NCBI RefSeq assembly: GCF_017744255.1
Contig: NZ_JAGHQP010000001.1
Location: 372,001-436,000 of the forward strand
DNA from: Brevundimonas sp. A19_0
GTDB lineage: Bacteria > Pseudomonadota > Alphaproteobacteria > Caulobacterales > Caulobacteraceae
Length of the DNA: 64,000 nt
Reading direction: 5' to 3'
Under the pieces are notes generated by a model. The model was not told the origin of the DNA. It searched no databases and worked only from the letters and a program-made list of their open reading frames with translations. Position 1 is the stretch's first letter, and the number at the start of each line of letters is the position of its first letter. A program made the translations under genes and the position numbers. Positions 42,352 to 54,889 of this stretch are shown here, piece after piece.

Positions 42352-45300
42352 TCAGGCGTAAGCCTGCAGCGGGCGGACGTCCAGATCATCGTTGCGGATG
42401 GCCGCGATCGCCTGGACGGCCGCAAGGGCGCCGGCGGTCGTGGTGTAATAGGGGATCTTCATCATCAGGGCCGTGCGCCGCAGGCTGAAGCTGTCCTGCA
42501 GGGACTGCTTGCCCTCGGTGGTGTTGAAGACCAGCTGGACCTCGCCGTTCTTCATGGCGTCGACCACGTTGGGACGCCCTTCCAGCACCTTCTTCACATG
42601 GCCGACGGGAAGGCCCTGCTGGACCAGCCAGGCATGGGTGCCGCCGGTGGCGATGACGTCAAAGCCCTGTTTCAGCAGCAGGGTCACCGGCTCGACGATG
42701 AAGGGCTTGTCGGAATCCTTGACCGAGACGAAGGCGCAGCCCTTGACCGGCAGGGTGGTGCCGCCGCCGATCTGGCTCTTGGCGAAGGCGCGGGCGAAGG
42801 CCTCGGCCATGTCGGGTTCGCCCTCGCGCTTCCAGTCGAGGCCCATGACCTCGCCCGTCGAACGCATCTCGGGCCCGAGGACCGTGTCGACCCCGGCGAA
42901 GCGGGCAAAGGGGAAGACCGCTTCCTTGACCGCGATGTGGTCATAGGGGCGGTGCTCCAGCCGGAAGGAGGCCAGCGGCTCTCCGGCCATCACCTTGGCC
43001 GCGATGGCCGCGATCGGCTGGCCGATGGTCTTGGCGACGAACGGGGCCGTGCGGCTGGCACGCGGATTGACCTCCAGCACGAAGATGCGCGGATTGTCCG
43101 AGTGCGGCTCCTCGATGGCGAACTGGACGTTCATCAGACCGCGCACCTTGAGCGCGCGGGCCATGGCCTCGGTCTGGCGCATCAGCTCGGCCACCACTTC
43201 CTTCGACAGGGAATAGGGGGGCATGGAGCAGGCGCTGTCGCCCGAGTGAACTCCGGCTTCCTCGATATGCTCCAGCACGCCGGCCACGAAGACGGTCTCG
43301 TCATCGCACAGGGCGTCCACATCGACCTCGGTCGCACGGTTCAGATAGTGGTCGATCAGGACCGGATCGTCGCCCGAGACCTTCATCGCCTCGTGAACAT
43401 AGCGGTCCAGCTGCTCGCGGTCGTGTACGATCATCATTCCGCGGCCGCCCAGCACATAGGAGGGGCGGAGCACGACCGGATAGCCGACCTGTTCGGCCTT
43501 GGCGGCGGCCTCCTCGGCCGAGCGGGCCAGGGCGTTGGGCGGCTGCATCAGGCCGATATCGTTCAGCATCTGCTGGAAGCGCTCGCGGTCTTCGGCGAGG
43601 TCGATCGAGTCGACCGAGGTGCCGAGGATGGGCACACCGTCTTCCTGCAGGGCATGGGCCAGCTTGAGCGGGGTCTGGCCGCCGAACTGGACGACCACGC
43701 CGGCCAGTTCGCCCTCCCGGCGCTCGACATCGATCAGCTCCAGCACGTCCTCGGCCGTCAGCGGCTCGAAATACAGGCGGTCGGAGGTGTCATAGTCGGT
43801 CGAGACCGTCTCGGGGTTGCAGTTGACCATGATCGACTCGACGTCGATCTCGGCAAAGGCAAAGGCCGCGTGACAGCAGCAGTAGTCGAACTCGATCCCC
43901 TGGCCGATCCGGTTGGGACCGCCGCCGAGGATGATGGCCTTCCTGCGGTCCGAGGGACGCGACTCGCACTCCGGCACCTGGCCGAGGGCGCCGGTCTCAT
44001 AGGTCGAATACATATAGGCGGTGGCCGAGGCGAACTCGGCGGCGCAGGTGTCGATGCGCTTGAACACCGGGCGGACGTCCAGCCCGCGACGGGCCTTGCG
44101 GACGGCGGCCTCGGTGATGCCGGTCAGGGCGGCGATGCGAGCGTCGGAAAAGCCCTTGGCTTTCAGCTGGCGGAAGGCGCGCGCCTCGGTCGGCATGCCA
44201 CGGACCCGCAGATGGCCTTCCTCGCGCACGATGTCGGCGATCTGGCGCAGGAACCACGGCTCGTACGAACAGGCGGCCTGGACTTCCTCAACCGTCAGGC
44301 CGTGGCGGAAAGCCTGGGCGATGACGCGGATGCGGTCCGGCGTGGGCGTGCCCAGCGCGCGGACCACAGCGGCCCGGATGGCGCTGTCGTCATCGGTGTC
44401 GGTGGTGCCGTCGATCTCGATCTCGTCAAAGCCCGACAGGCCGGTTTCCAGACCGCGCAGGGCCTTCTGCATCGACTCCTGGAAGGTCCGGCCGATGGCC
44501 ATGACCTCGCCCACCGACTTCATCGAGGTCGACAGCAGGGGCTCGGAGCCGGGGTATTTCTCGAAGGCGAAACGGGGGATCTTCGTGACCACATAATCGA
44601 TCGAGGGCTCGAACGAGGCGGGGGTCACCCCGGTGATGTCATTGGTCAGTTCGTCGAGGGTGTAGCCTACGGCCAGACGGGCAGCGACCTTGGCGATCGG
44701 AAAGCCGGTCGCCTTGGACGCCAGCGCCGAGGAGCGTGACACGCGGGGGTTCATCTCGATCACGACCATGCGGCCGTCGTCGGGGTTGATGGCCCACTGG
44801 ACGTTCGACCCGCCGGTCTCGACCCCGATTTCACGGAGCACATTGATCGAGCCCGTGCGCATCCGCTGGTATTCCTTGTCGGTCAGCGTCAGTGCGGGGG
44901 CGACGGTGATCGAGTCGCCCGTGTGGACGCCCATCGGATCGACGTTCTCGATCGAGCAGATGATGATGCAGTTGTCCGCCTTGTCGCGGACGACTTCCAT
45001 CTCATACTCCTTCCAGCCGAGGACGCTTTCCTCGATCAGGACCTCGGTGGTCGGCGACAGGTCGAGGCCGCGCTCGACGATCTCGCGGAATTCCTCGACG
45101 TTGTAGGCGATGCCGCCGCCGGTTCCGGCCAGGGTGAAGGACGGGCGCACGATGGCGGGCAGGCCGACGAAGGCCAGGGCGTCCTCGGCCTCGTCGATGT
45201 GATGGATGGCACGCGAGCGGGGGCTTTCCAGACCCAGCTTGTCCATGGCGTCGCGGAATTTCTGGCGATCCTCGGCCTTGTCGATCACCTCGGCGCGGGC

Positions 45301-45651
45301 CCCGATCATTTCGACGCCCAGACGGGCCAGCGCGCCCGACTGCTCGAGGGCGAGGGCCGTGTTCAGGGCCGTCTGGCCGCCCATGGTCGGCAGGAGGGCG
45401 TCGGGCCGCTCCTTCTCGAGGATTTTCTCGACGAACTCGGGCGTGATCGGCTCGATATAGGTGGCGTCGGCCACCTCCGGGTCGGTCATGATGGTGGCGG
45501 GGTTCGAGTTCACCAGAATGACCCGGTAGCCCTCGGCCTTCAGCGCCTTGCAGGCCTGCACGCCCGAATAGTCGAACTCGCAGGCCTGACCGATGACGAT
45601 CGGGCCGGCGCCAATGATCAGGATCGACTGGATGTCTGTGCGTCTGGGCAT
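42352..45651 (-). CDS. carB: Carbamoyl phosphate synthase, large subunit
   Basis: A 1099-residue synthase that builds carbamoyl phosphate from bicarbonate, ammonia and two ATP for arginine and pyrimidines. Two ATP-grasp halves are seen (about 1-400 and 560-940), separated by an oligomerisation domain, with the MGS-like allosteric domain at the C-terminus (about 950-1099). Motifs include [40 protein letters not shown] and [17 protein letters not shown]. Length is normal. It is leftward and follows rraB by 16 bp; carA is on the opposite strand 2.9 kb to the right. Confidence 0.97.
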   Translation of the reverse strand: MPRRTDIQSILIIGAGPIVIGQACEFDYSGVQACKALKAEGYRVILVNSNPATIMTDPEVADATYIEPITPEFVEKILEKERPDALLPTMGGQTALNTALALEQSGALARLGVEMIGARAEVIDKAEDRQKFRDAMDKLGLESPRSRAIHHIDEAEDALAFVGLPAIVRPSFTLAGTGGGIAYNVEEFREIVERGLDLSPTTEVLIEESVLGWKEYEMEVVRDKADNCIIICSIENVDPMGVHTGDSITVAPALTLTDKEYQRMRTGSINVLREIGVETGGSNVQWAINPDDGRMVVIEMNPRVSRSSALASKATGFPIAKVAARLAVGYTLDELTNDITGVTPASFEPSIDYVVTKIPRFAFEKYPGSEPLLSTSMKSVGEVMAIGRTFQESMQKALRGLETGLSGFDEIEIDGTTDTDDDSAIRAAVVRALGTPTPDRIRVIAQAFRHGLTVEEVQAACSYEPWFLRQIADIVREEGHLRVRGMPTEARAFRQLKAKGFSDARIAALTGITEAAVRKARRGLDVRPVFKRIDTCAAEFASATAYMYSTYETGALGQVPECESRPSDRRKAIILGGGPNRIGQGIEFDYCCCHAAFAFAEIDVESIMVNCNPETVSTDYDTSDRLYFEPLTAEDVLELIDVERREGELAGVVVQFGGQTPLKLAHALQEDGVPILGTSVDSIDLAEDRERFQQMLNDIGLMQPPNALARSAEEAAAKAEQVGYPVVLRPSYVLGGRGMMIVHDREQLDRYVHEAMKVSGDDPVLIDHYLNRATEVDVDALCDDETVFVAGVLEHIEEAGVHSGDSACSMPPYSLSKEVVAELMRQTEAMARALKVRGLMNVQFAIEEPHSDNPRIFVLEVNPRASRTAPFVAKTIGQPIAAIAAKVMAGEPLASFRLEHRPYDHIAVKEAVFPFARFAGVDTVLGPEMRSTGEVMGLDWKREGEPDMAEAFARAFAKSQIGGGTTLPVKGCAFVSVKDSDKPFIVEPVTLLLKQGFDVIATGGTHAWLVQQGLPVGHVKKVLEGRPNVVDAMKNGEVQLVFNTTEGKQSLQDSFSLRRTALMMKIPYYTTTAGALAAVQAIAAIRNDDLDVRPLQAYA

Positions 45652-45667
45652 CGCGGGCCTCTTCTTG

Positions 45668-46042
45668 TCAGTTCGTCACGACCGCACACTCCCAGCCGTC
45701 GTAGTCAAGCTGGAAGGCCGCGGCCCAGGATTGCATCATGGCGGAAACGGGCGCGAACGAGGTCTCGTCCACCGCCATGGTCGTTTCCAGAATGGTCGAG
45801 TCGTCGGCGCCGCGCGTAACGAAGCCGGCCCGGCGGGCCACCTCGTTCAGGTCGTCGTGGTCGCCTTCGCCATAGAAGTAGAACAGGGTGTGACGCGGGG
45901 TGACGCCGCTGTCGCCGTGCTCCGCCAGGGCCGCCCGGATCATGGCATCACGCTCGTCATGCGGGATATCGGCAGCGGTCACGAAGGGCCTGTCCTCTGG
46001 CGCGCGAAGACGCGCCGCGGGCAGGGCCCGGCGCGGTCGCAT
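45668..46042 (-). CDS. rraB: RraB family RNase E regulator
   Basis: A 124-residue protein of the RraB (regulator of RNase E activity B) family. It has the acidic [32 protein letters not shown] region and the closing [10 protein letters not shown] segment. In E. coli RraB binds RNase E and changes mRNA decay. The N-terminal ~20 residues are Arg/Pro-rich and may not be native, so the start is uncertain, but later in-frame Met are few. It lies between the HAD gene and carB on the same strand, suggesting co-transcription. Confidence 0.78.
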   Translation of the reverse strand: MRPRRALPAARLRAPEDRPFVTAADIPHDERDAMIRAALAEHGDSGVTPRHTLFYFYGEGDHDDLNEVARRAGFVTRGADDSTILETTMAVDETSFAPVSAMMQSWAAAFQLDYDGWECAVVTN

Positions 46043-46100
46043 CTGGTTGTCGGTTAAGCGGCCGGTCTAAAGACGCGGGCCGCCGCTAGCAAGGCCTGAA

Positions 46101-46805
46101 TCAGCCCGGATCGCGATCAATCCGCGCCAGCCATTCCGGCAGCTCGTCGAAGCGGGCGAGGGTGACATAGCGGGGGTGGCCCTCGGGGGCGTCGGCCAGT
46201 TCATGGGCCCAGGTGACCTCATAGGGAATGTGCACCCCCCAGGCGCCGGCCTCGAGCGCCGGTAGCACGTCGGAGCGCATGGAATTGCCGACCATGACGC
46301 CCTCTTCCGGACCGGTGCCGTGGCGGGCAAACACCCTCTCATAGGTGGAGCGGTCCTTCTCCGAGACGATCTCGACGCCCGAGAACAGCTCGCCCAGGCC
46401 CGAGGCGGCCAGCTTGCGTTCCTGATCCATCAGGTCGCCCTTGGTCACCAGCACCAGCCGGTAGGTGTCGGTCAGGTGCGCCAGGGTCTCGGTCACGCCG
46501 GGCAGGGTCTCGACGGGGTGGGACAGCATTTCCCGTCCGGCGGCCAGGATCTCGCGGATGGCCGAGGACGGGGGGTTGCCGTCGCACAGCTCCATGGCCG
46601 TCTCGATCATCGACAGGGTGAACCCCTTCACCCCATAGCCGTAGAGGCGCAGGTTGCGGCGCTCGACCTCGGCCAGCCTGTGCGAGATCACCGCATTGTC
46701 GTGATCGGTCAGAAGGTCGAGAAACCGGGCCTGGGTGAGGCGAAAGATCGTCTCATTGTGCCAGAGGGTGTCGTCGGCATCGAGGCCGAGGGTGGTGATG
46801 GGCAT
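46101..46805 (-). CDS. HAD family hydrolase
   Basis: A 234-residue haloacid-dehalogenase phosphatase. Motif I is DADDTL (Asp9, Asp11), motif II is the LVLVTKGD strand, motif III the KLAASGLG region, and motif IV the GVMVGNSMRSDV strand with the last Asp. The cap between residues about 20 and 90 is helical. Substrate is unknown; sugar or nucleotide phosphates are usual for this class. It has a divergent SDR gene 41 bp to its right, so the two could share a regulatory region. Confidence 0.88.
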   Translation of the reverse strand: MPITTLGLDADDTLWHNETIFRLTQARFLDLLTDHDNAVISHRLAEVERRNLRLYGYGVKGFTLSMIETAMELCDGNPPSSAIREILAAGREMLSHPVETLPGVTETLAHLTDTYRLVLVTKGDLMDQERKLAASGLGELFSGVEIVSEKDRSTYERVFARHGTGPEEGVMVGNSMRSDVLPALEAGAWGVHIPYEVTWAHELADAPEGHPRYVTLARFDELPEWLARIDRDPG

Positions 46806-46846
46806 GGGCGCTGCCTAGCACCGGCGTCCGTTTCTGGGGAGAGGTG

Positions 46847-47536
46847 ATGAGCGAGACATCTGCAGTCGTGATCGGCGCCTCGGGCGGGATCGGGGCCGCG
46901 CTGGTCGAGGCGCTGGAGACGGCAGGCGGGCATGCCGTGGTGCACGCCCTTTCCCGGTCCGGAACCGGGCTGGACCTCGAGGACGAGGCCTCGATCGCGG
47001 CGGCGGCGCACAGAGTGGCGGAAGGGCCGCCCCCTGCCCTCGTGCTCGTGGCGACGGGCGTGCTGCATGGCGACCATGCGCCCGAGCGGACCTATCGGGC
47101 GCTCTCGGCCGAGCATCTGCTGCGGGACTACCGGCTGAATGCCGTGGGACCGGCGCTGGTCGCCAAACATTTCCTGCCGCTGATGCCGCGCACCGGCCGG
47201 TCGGTGTTCGGCGCCCTGTCCGCACGGGTGGGGTCGATCGGCGACAATCGGCTGGGCGGCTGGCACGCCTATCGGGCGTCCAAGGCGGCGTTGAACATGC
47301 TGATCCGCAACCTGGCCATCGAACATGCCCGCACCCATCGCGAAGGCATTGTCGTGGGTCTGCACCCGGGCACGGTAGCGACCGATCTGAGTGCGCCCTT
47401 TCAGGCCGGGGTCGCGCCGGACAAGCTGTTCACGCCCGCGCGGGCGGCAGCCCAGTTGCTGACGGTGACGGCCGGGCTCTCGCCCGCCGACACCGGCAAG
47501 GTGTTCGCCTGGGACGGCCAGCCGATCATCCCCTGA
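46847..47536 (+). CDS. Short-chain dehydrogenase/reductase
   Basis: A 229-residue SDR enzyme. The NAD(P) loop is VIGASGGIGAALVEAL, and the catalytic YxxxK motif is HAYRASKAALNML with Ser in FGALSARVG upstream. The glycine pattern and length fit a classical SDR; the C-terminal part GIVVGLHPGTVATDL is the substrate-side loop. A GGGGAGAGG site before the ATG at 46847 fixes the start, one codon after an in-frame GTG. Similar proteins are annotated near C-factor genes, but the substrate is unknown. Confidence 0.88.
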   Translation: MSETSAVVIGASGGIGAALVEALETAGGHAVVHALSRSGTGLDLEDEASIAAAAHRVAEGPPPALVLVATGVLHGDHAPERTYRALSAEHLLRDYRLNAVGPALVAKHFLPLMPRTGRSVFGALSARVGSIGDNRLGGWHAYRASKAALNMLIRNLAIEHARTHREGIVVGLHPGTVATDLSAPFQAGVAPDKLFTPARAAAQLLTVTAGLSPADTGKVFAWDGQPIIP

Positions 47537-47644
47537 CCTCCGACAGGGTGAACCGCAGATTCACCGGACTTCTTGAGCCTTCCTTCAACTTGCAGGTTCA
47601 GGTTGCATGAGCCGGAAACCCGGTTGTCACCTGGAGGGTGACCC

Positions 47645-48448
47645 ATGGCCCTCTTCCCCTACGGTCCTCAGGACAGGGCCGGACTGACAGACCCCAACCT
47701 CATCGGGACGGCCAACCCGTCGCAGCCCCCCCGTCGCTATCAGCCGGAAGAGGCCAGTTTCAGCCTGACCAGCCGCGGGCGACGCGGCCTGTCCATCAGC
47801 CTGATCGCCCAGGACATCGTCGAACTCGATACGGGTCAGGCCGTTTCCCGGCGCGTGCGCCGGATCATCCGGCACACGGGGGGACAGGCGGGCCTCAGCC
47901 TGTTCGGGCGCGGGACTCTGGAAGGATCGGACCTGAGGCGGATCGACCTGCAGACCTTGCGCATGGGGGTGACCCTGCTCAGGCGCACGCCGGGGCTGAC
48001 CGGGGTGTTGCCGGTCTTCTGGCGGACGCTGGCCACCAGCCACGGCCGGTTTGCCCTGCTGTACGCCGGGACGCACGACGAGGCCCAACCGACCGGCCTG
48101 TCGCTGGAGATCATGGGCGGGGCCGAGAGCTCGCGTCTCGATGCCGTGGCCGAGGTGTTCGAGCAGTTCCGGACCGGGCCGATCGGCATGATCCTGCATG
48201 CGGCGCCGGACCCCGGACTGGTCCGACAGCTGGAGGGCATTCACGCCGCCTGTGTCACCCTCGACTTCGCCGGGGTCGATCATGTGTCGGCGGACGGCAA
48301 GAGCGGCGCGCGGGATCTGATCGCTGTCGCGAGGCAGGTCGTGCCCCAGGTGCTGCTGGTCAATCTGCGGCCGGAATGGGCCCCCGCCGCCCATGAGGCC
48401 GGGGCCACCCACGCCGTCTTTGCCCCCATGGAAAAGCTGAGCCTGTAA
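47645..48448 (+). CDS. Hypothetical protein, possible degenerate EAL fold
   Basis: A 267-residue cytosolic protein of unknown function. The first ~40 residues are polar, then come alternating strands and helices, e.g. FALLYAG, GLSLEIMGGAES, GPIGMILHAAP, ACVTLDFAGVDHVSADG, and PQVLLVNLRPE. This strand-helix rhythm is loosely like the barrel of EAL phosphodiesterases, but the metal-binding EAL and DDF motifs are not evident, so I would not call it a c-di-GMP enzyme. CTGGAGGGTGACCC leads into the ATG. It precedes carA by 107 bp. Confidence 0.65.
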   Translation: MALFPYGPQDRAGLTDPNLIGTANPSQPPRRYQPEEASFSLTSRGRRGLSISLIAQDIVELDTGQAVSRRVRRIIRHTGGQAGLSLFGRGTLEGSDLRRIDLQTLRMGVTLLRRTPGLTGVLPVFWRTLATSHGRFALLYAGTHDEAQPTGLSLEIMGGAESSRLDAVAEVFEQFRTGPIGMILHAAPDPGLVRQLEGIHAACVTLDFAGVDHVSADGKSGARDLIAVARQVVPQVLLVNLRPEWAPAAHEAGATHAVFAPMEKLSL

Positions 48449-48555
48449 CGGTGCCGGTTGACCGCGCGGTCCGGGCCTCCTAACACCCTGCCGCTTCCGG
48501 CCCCTGTCGATACGCGACGGGTGCGCGGGGGCGAACTCCGCGATAGGATGCCGCC

Positions 48556-49710
48556 ATGACCCGAACCCTTCCCGGCGTAACCGGCGTGCTGGCGCTCGCT
48601 GACGGTACCATTCTGCAGGGCCTCGGCTGCGGCGCAGAGGGCGCGGCCCTTGGCGAGGTGGTCTTCAACACCGCCATGACCGGCTATCAGGAAATCCTGA
48701 CCGACCCCTCCTATATGAGCCAGATCCTGGCCTTCACCTTCCCGCACGTCGGCAATGTCGGCGTGAACGCCGAGGATGTGGAGCAGATGGGCGAGAGCGC
48801 GGCCACCTCGGCGCGCGGGGCCATCTTCCGCGACGTGCCGACCGCACCGGCCAACTGGCGCTCGGGACAGTCGTTCGACGCCTGGATGAAGAGCCGCAAT
48901 GTCGTCGGACTGGCCGGCGTCGACACCCGCTCCCTGACGGCCCGCATCCGCGAGAGCGGCGCGCCGCACGCGGTGATCGCTCACAGCGCCGACGGCCAGT
49001 TCGATCTGGATGCCCTGGTCGCGCAGGCGCAGGGCTGGCAGGGTCTGGTCGGACTGGACCTGGCGAAGGACGCCTCGACGCTTCAGGCCTTCGACTGGGA
49101 TCAGGGGCTGTGGGACTGGCCCGAGGGCTATCCCCGGGTCGACGCGGCCGACAAGTCGGTCGTGGTCATCGACTATGGCGTGAAGAAGAACATCCTGCGG
49201 GCGCTGGCCTCGACGGGCGCGAAGATCACCGTGGTGCCGGCCACCACGGCGGCCGAGGACATCCTGGCCCGCAAGCCGGACGGCGTGGTCCTGTCGAACG
49301 GCCCGGGCGACCCGGCCGCGACCGGCGAATATGCCGTGCCCGAAATCCGGAAGCTGGTCGCCTCGGGGACGCCGGTGATGGGCATCTGCCTGGGCCACCA
49401 GATGCTGGCGCTCGCCATGGGCGCGAAGACCATCAAGATGGATCAGGGGCACCACGGCGCCAATCACCCGGTCAAGGACCTGACTACCGGCAAGGTGGAG
49501 ATCGTCTCGATGAACCACGGCTTCACCGTGGATCGCGACAGCCTGCCCGATGCCGTGACCGAGACCCACGTCAGCCTGTTCGACGGCACCAATTGCGGCA
49601 TCGCGCTCAAGGACAAGCCGGTGTTCAGCGTGCAGCACCACCCCGAGGCCAGCCCCGGGCCGACCGACAGCCTGTATCTTTTCGAGCGGTTCCGTAAGCT
49701 GATGGCCTAG
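48556..49710 (+). CDS. carA: Carbamoyl phosphate synthase, small subunit
   Basis: A 384-residue glutaminase subunit that feeds ammonia to CarB. The N-terminal domain (about 1-190) has [18 protein letters not shown], and the class I glutamine amidotransferase domain has the nucleophile in GICLGHQML and the catalytic His/Glu in [10 protein letters not shown]. Length is normal. It is transcribed rightward while carB runs leftward 2.9 kb away, so the two subunits are not in one operon and must be balanced by separate promoters. Confidence 0.96.
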   Translation: MTRTLPGVTGVLALADGTILQGLGCGAEGAALGEVVFNTAMTGYQEILTDPSYMSQILAFTFPHVGNVGVNAEDVEQMGESAATSARGAIFRDVPTAPANWRSGQSFDAWMKSRNVVGLAGVDTRSLTARIRESGAPHAVIAHSADGQFDLDALVAQAQGWQGLVGLDLAKDASTLQAFDWDQGLWDWPEGYPRVDAADKSVVVIDYGVKKNILRALASTGAKITVVPATTAAEDILARKPDGVVLSNGPGDPAATGEYAVPEIRKLVASGTPVMGICLGHQMLALAMGAKTIKMDQGHHGANHPVKDLTTGKVEIVSMNHGFTVDRDSLPDAVTETHVSLFDGTNCGIALKDKPVFSVQHHPEASPGPTDSLYLFERFRKLMA

Positions 49711-49760
49711 TCCGGACGGGGGCTGTGTCCTCGGTCGTCTGATCCGCGAAGGGAGACCCC

Positions 49761-50894
49761 ATGGTTCGCCTCGCCCTCATCGCCTGTCTCGTGCTGGCCA
49801 CCGGCGCCTGCGTCAGCGGTGAGCGCTCCAGCTTCGGACCCGAGGCGCGCATGGGCGCGATGCCGATGGGGCTCACGGCGCCCGAGCGCGACCCCTATCG
49901 CTTCTATCTGGACGATCCCGATCAGGTGGGCGTGTTCGAGGCCCGGCTGAGAGAAGGCATTCCCATCGGTCCCGACGGCCATCTGGACCTGGTCGCCCTG
50001 TCGGGGGGCGGGTCGAACGGCGCCTTCGGGGCCGGCGTGTTGGCGGGATGGACCGCTTCGGGAGAGCGCCCGGACATGGAGGTGGTGACCGGTGTCTCGA
50101 CCGGCGCACTGGCCGCTCCGTTCGTCTTCCTCGGCCCGGACTGGGACGATGAACTGGCCGAGGCCTATACGGGGGGCGCGGCCAGCAATCTGCTGCAGCC
50201 ACAGGGGCTGGGGGCGTTCTTTGGCTCGGGCCTCTACAAGGGCGATCCCCTGCGCGAGCTGGTCGAGCGCTATATCGATGAGGCCGTGGTCGAGGCTGTC
50301 GCCGCGGAGGCTGCCAAGGGGCGTCTTTTGCTGGTGGCGACGACCGACCTGGATGCGCAGCGGGGCGTCGTCTGGGACCTTGGCGCCATCGCGCAGCGGG
50401 GTGGACCCGAGGCCTTGGCCCTGTTCCGCAATGTCCTGATCGCCTCGGCCAGCGTGCCGGGCGCCTTCCCGCCCGTGCTGATCCCGTCCGAGGGCGGCGG
50501 CCAGCAGTTCGAGGAGATGCATGTCGACGGCGGGGTGGCCACGCCCTTTCTCGCCCTCCCGGAGACCTTCTGGTCCTTCCATGACGAGACCGGGGCCCTG
50601 AACGGAGGGCGCATCCATGTGATCGTCAACGGGCGGACGGGCCCGGCCTTCAAGGTCACAGAGGACAGCTTCGGCCGGGTTCTGGAGCGCAGCCTCGACA
50701 CCCTGATGCTGACCAGTCTGGTCAACACCCTGGCGGGCAACCGGGCCTTCGCCGAGCGCAACGGCATCGCCTTTCGCTATGCCACCCTGCCGGATGACGC
50801 TGCGGGCGATCCGCTGGACTTCAGCGTCGAGTCGATGCGGAAAATCTATGAGGTCGGGCGCGCCGGCGCGACGGACGGGTCGATCTGGCGCTAG
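49761..50894 (+). CDS. Patatin-like phospholipase lipoprotein
   Basis: A 377-residue predicted lipoprotein with a lipobox (ATGAC, Cys at about 17). The patatin domain shows the oxyanion loop LSGGGSNGAFGAG, the nucleophile in GVSTGAL and the catalytic Asp in HVDGGVATPF. It likely hydrolyses acyl chains of phospholipids at the outer membrane or periplasm. No secretion system genes are adjacent. It lies between carA and dnaG on the same strand, with a 63-bp gap to dnaG. Confidence 0.88.
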   Translation: MVRLALIACLVLATGACVSGERSSFGPEARMGAMPMGLTAPERDPYRFYLDDPDQVGVFEARLREGIPIGPDGHLDLVALSGGGSNGAFGAGVLAGWTASGERPDMEVVTGVSTGALAAPFVFLGPDWDDELAEAYTGGAASNLLQPQGLGAFFGSGLYKGDPLRELVERYIDEAVVEAVAAEAAKGRLLLVATTDLDAQRGVVWDLGAIAQRGGPEALALFRNVLIASASVPGAFPPVLIPSEGGGQQFEEMHVDGGVATPFLALPETFWSFHDETGALNGGRIHVIVNGRTGPAFKVTEDSFGRVLERSLDTLMLTSLVNTLAGNRAFAERNGIAFRYATLPDDAAGDPLDFSVESMRKIYEVGRAGATDGSIWR

Positions 50895-50957
50895 GGCGGC
50901 AGGCGGGACCGCCGTGAGTCCCTGACGCGCGCGCGAAATCCGGTCTATAGGGACGCG

Positions 50958-52832
50958 GTGAGGTTCGACGAACGATACATCGAGGAGCTGAAGTCGCGGC
51001 TGCGACCGTCGGACGTGATCGGCCGGACGGTGAAGCTGAAGCGTCAGGGGCGGGAATTCGTCGGCCTGTCGCCTTTCACCAAGGAGAAGTCCCCGTCGTT
51101 TTTCGTCAATGACGAGAAGGGCTTCTTCCACGACTTCAGCTCGGGCAAGCACGGCGACATCATCAGCTTCCTGCAGGAGACCGAGCGGCTGAGCTTTGTC
51201 GAGGCGGTCGAGCGGCTGGCCAATGAGGCGGGGCTGGCGCTGCCCGCGCCCGACCCGCAGGCCGCTGCCCAGGAACAGCGGCGCAGCACCCTGTTCGACT
51301 GGACCGAGCTGGCCATGAAGTGGTTCGCCGCCAATCTGCGCCGCTCGGTCGGGACCGGCACGCGCGAATATCTGAAAAAGCGCGGTCTGCCCGAGGACCA
51401 GTGGGAGCGGTTCGGTCTGGGCTATGCCCCCAACGACCGCGAGGGGCTGAAGACCGCCCTGATCCAGAAGGGGGCGACGCCGGGCGATCTGGTTGAGGCC
51501 GGCCTGCTGATCTCGCCCGAGGGTGGCGGATCGCCCTATGACCGGTTCCGCGACCGGCTGATCTTCCCCATCCTGGACGACCGGGGCCGGGTGGTCAGCT
51601 TCGGCGGCCGGGCCATGAATCCGGACGACCGCGCCAAATATCTGAACGGTCCGGAGAGCCCGCTCTTCCACAAGGGGGCGACGCTCTACGGCATGCCCGA
51701 GGCGAGGAAACTGCTGGGCGTCTCGAAACAGGCAGGGCTGGTGGTCGTCGAAGGCTATATGGATGTGATCGCCTGCCAGAGGGCGGGCATTCCGGCGGTC
51801 GCGCCCATGGGCACGGCCCTGACCGAGGAGCAGATGGCGCGGCTGTGGCGCGTCACGCCCGAGCCCATTCTGTGCTTTGACGGCGATGCGGCCGGGCAAC
51901 GAGCCGCCGGCCGGGCGGTGGAACGGGCCCTGCCGCTGCTGAAGCCGGGGCGGAGCTTCCGCTTCTGCCTGCTGACCGACGGCCGGGACCCCGACGACAT
52001 GCTGCGCGAGGCGGGGGCGCCGGCCCTGCGCGAGGCGCTGGCCCGGACCCGGCCCTTCGTCGAGGTACTGTTCCAGAAGGAGGCCGAGGCCGAACCGCTG
52101 GACACGCCCGAGCGGCGGGCGGGGCTTAAGGCCCGGCTGCGGCAGGCGACCGAGGCGATCACCGACCGGGATCTGGCCGAACAGTACCGGCGCGACCTGT
52201 ACGAGCGGTTCGATGCCGTCATGCCCGGTCGCGCCCCCCGCACCGCAGGGCGCCCGGACCGTCCCGGACGGGAGTGGCGCCGGGGTGCGCCCCCCGCCCC
52301 GCTGGGGCAGACGCCCGAGGGCGCCGAGGCCCTGCATGCCTTCAACCGCTCGATCGAGCCGATGGCGGCCGCCCTGGCGCTTGCGGCGCTGGCCGATCCC
52401 GAGCGACTGGACGCCCATCTGGAGACGGTGGCCGAGACCGGCTTTGGCGATCCGGCGCTCGAGGGCCTGACCCAGACGATGGTCGGGCACCGGCTGAGTG
52501 GCCCTTCTTCCCTTGACTCTGGTGCCCTTCATCGCCATCTGGCGCAATCGGGTTACGAGGCCCTGTTGCACGAGGTCGAGAAGGCGGCGGCGAAGTCCGG
52601 TGCGCCCTTCCTGGCAGAAGATCTGCCCCTCGGCGAGGCCCGCACCCTGTGGTCGCAGGCGTTCGAAGCCCTGACCCGCATTGCGGCGTTGGAGCGGGCG
52701 CTGGCCTTGGCGAAGTCGGAGGCCCACCGGGCGTTCGACAGTTCGGCCTTCACACAGCTGAAGGCGGAACGCGATGCCCTGCGGCGTGCGATCAAGTCGG
52801 GAAGCCTTTGGGAAGACACCGCAGGAGCCTAA
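50958..52832 (+). CDS. dnaG: DNA primase, zinc-site deficient
   Basis: A 624-residue primase that makes RNA primers at the replication fork. Start is a GTG at 50958. The N-terminal zinc-binding domain normally has Cys/His ligands in CPFHxEKTPSF and YHCFGCG, but here reads LSPFTKEKSPSF and FHDFSSGKHGD, so all ligands are absent. The TOPRIM catalytic core has VVEGYMDVIA and FDGDAAGQRAAGRA. A helicase-binding C-terminal domain follows. Loss of the ligands appears shared by related alphaproteobacteria as far as I recall. It precedes rpoD by 77 bp. Confidence 0.95.
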   Translation: MRFDERYIEELKSRLRPSDVIGRTVKLKRQGREFVGLSPFTKEKSPSFFVNDEKGFFHDFSSGKHGDIISFLQETERLSFVEAVERLANEAGLALPAPDPQAAAQEQRRSTLFDWTELAMKWFAANLRRSVGTGTREYLKKRGLPEDQWERFGLGYAPNDREGLKTALIQKGATPGDLVEAGLLISPEGGGSPYDRFRDRLIFPILDDRGRVVSFGGRAMNPDDRAKYLNGPESPLFHKGATLYGMPEARKLLGVSKQAGLVVVEGYMDVIACQRAGIPAVAPMGTALTEEQMARLWRVTPEPILCFDGDAAGQRAAGRAVERALPLLKPGRSFRFCLLTDGRDPDDMLREAGAPALREALARTRPFVEVLFQKEAEAEPLDTPERRAGLKARLRQATEAITDRDLAEQYRRDLYERFDAVMPGRAPRTAGRPDRPGREWRRGAPPAPLGQTPEGAEALHAFNRSIEPMAAALALAALADPERLDAHLETVAETGFGDPALEGLTQTMVGHRLSGPSSLDSGALHRHLAQSGYEALLHEVEKAAAKSGAPFLAEDLPLGEARTLWSQAFEALTRIAALERALALAKSEAHRAFDSSAFTQLKAERDALRRAIKSGSLWEDTAGA

Positions 52833-52909
52833 CGAGGGCGCGGGCGTTTTCCTGTTCATATAGTGCCGTTTAGCCACAGTGCGGCGGCAGGTCGGAGACG
52901 GATAACGGG

Positions 52910-54859
<1,950 letters not shown>

Positions 54860-54889
54860 GGACGGAGCGGCCCTGCGGGGCCTCCCGGC

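Noticed and set aside
42265-44739. An 824-codon plus-strand frame opposite carB
   Set aside because: Its composition (runs of Asp, His, Gly, Leu) is that of a complement of CarB codons; no family motif is visible.
49707-52877. A 1056-codon open frame on the minus strand opposite the patatin and dnaG genes
   Set aside because: It is the antisense shadow of two well-supported genes in GC-rich DNA and has no recognisable domain.
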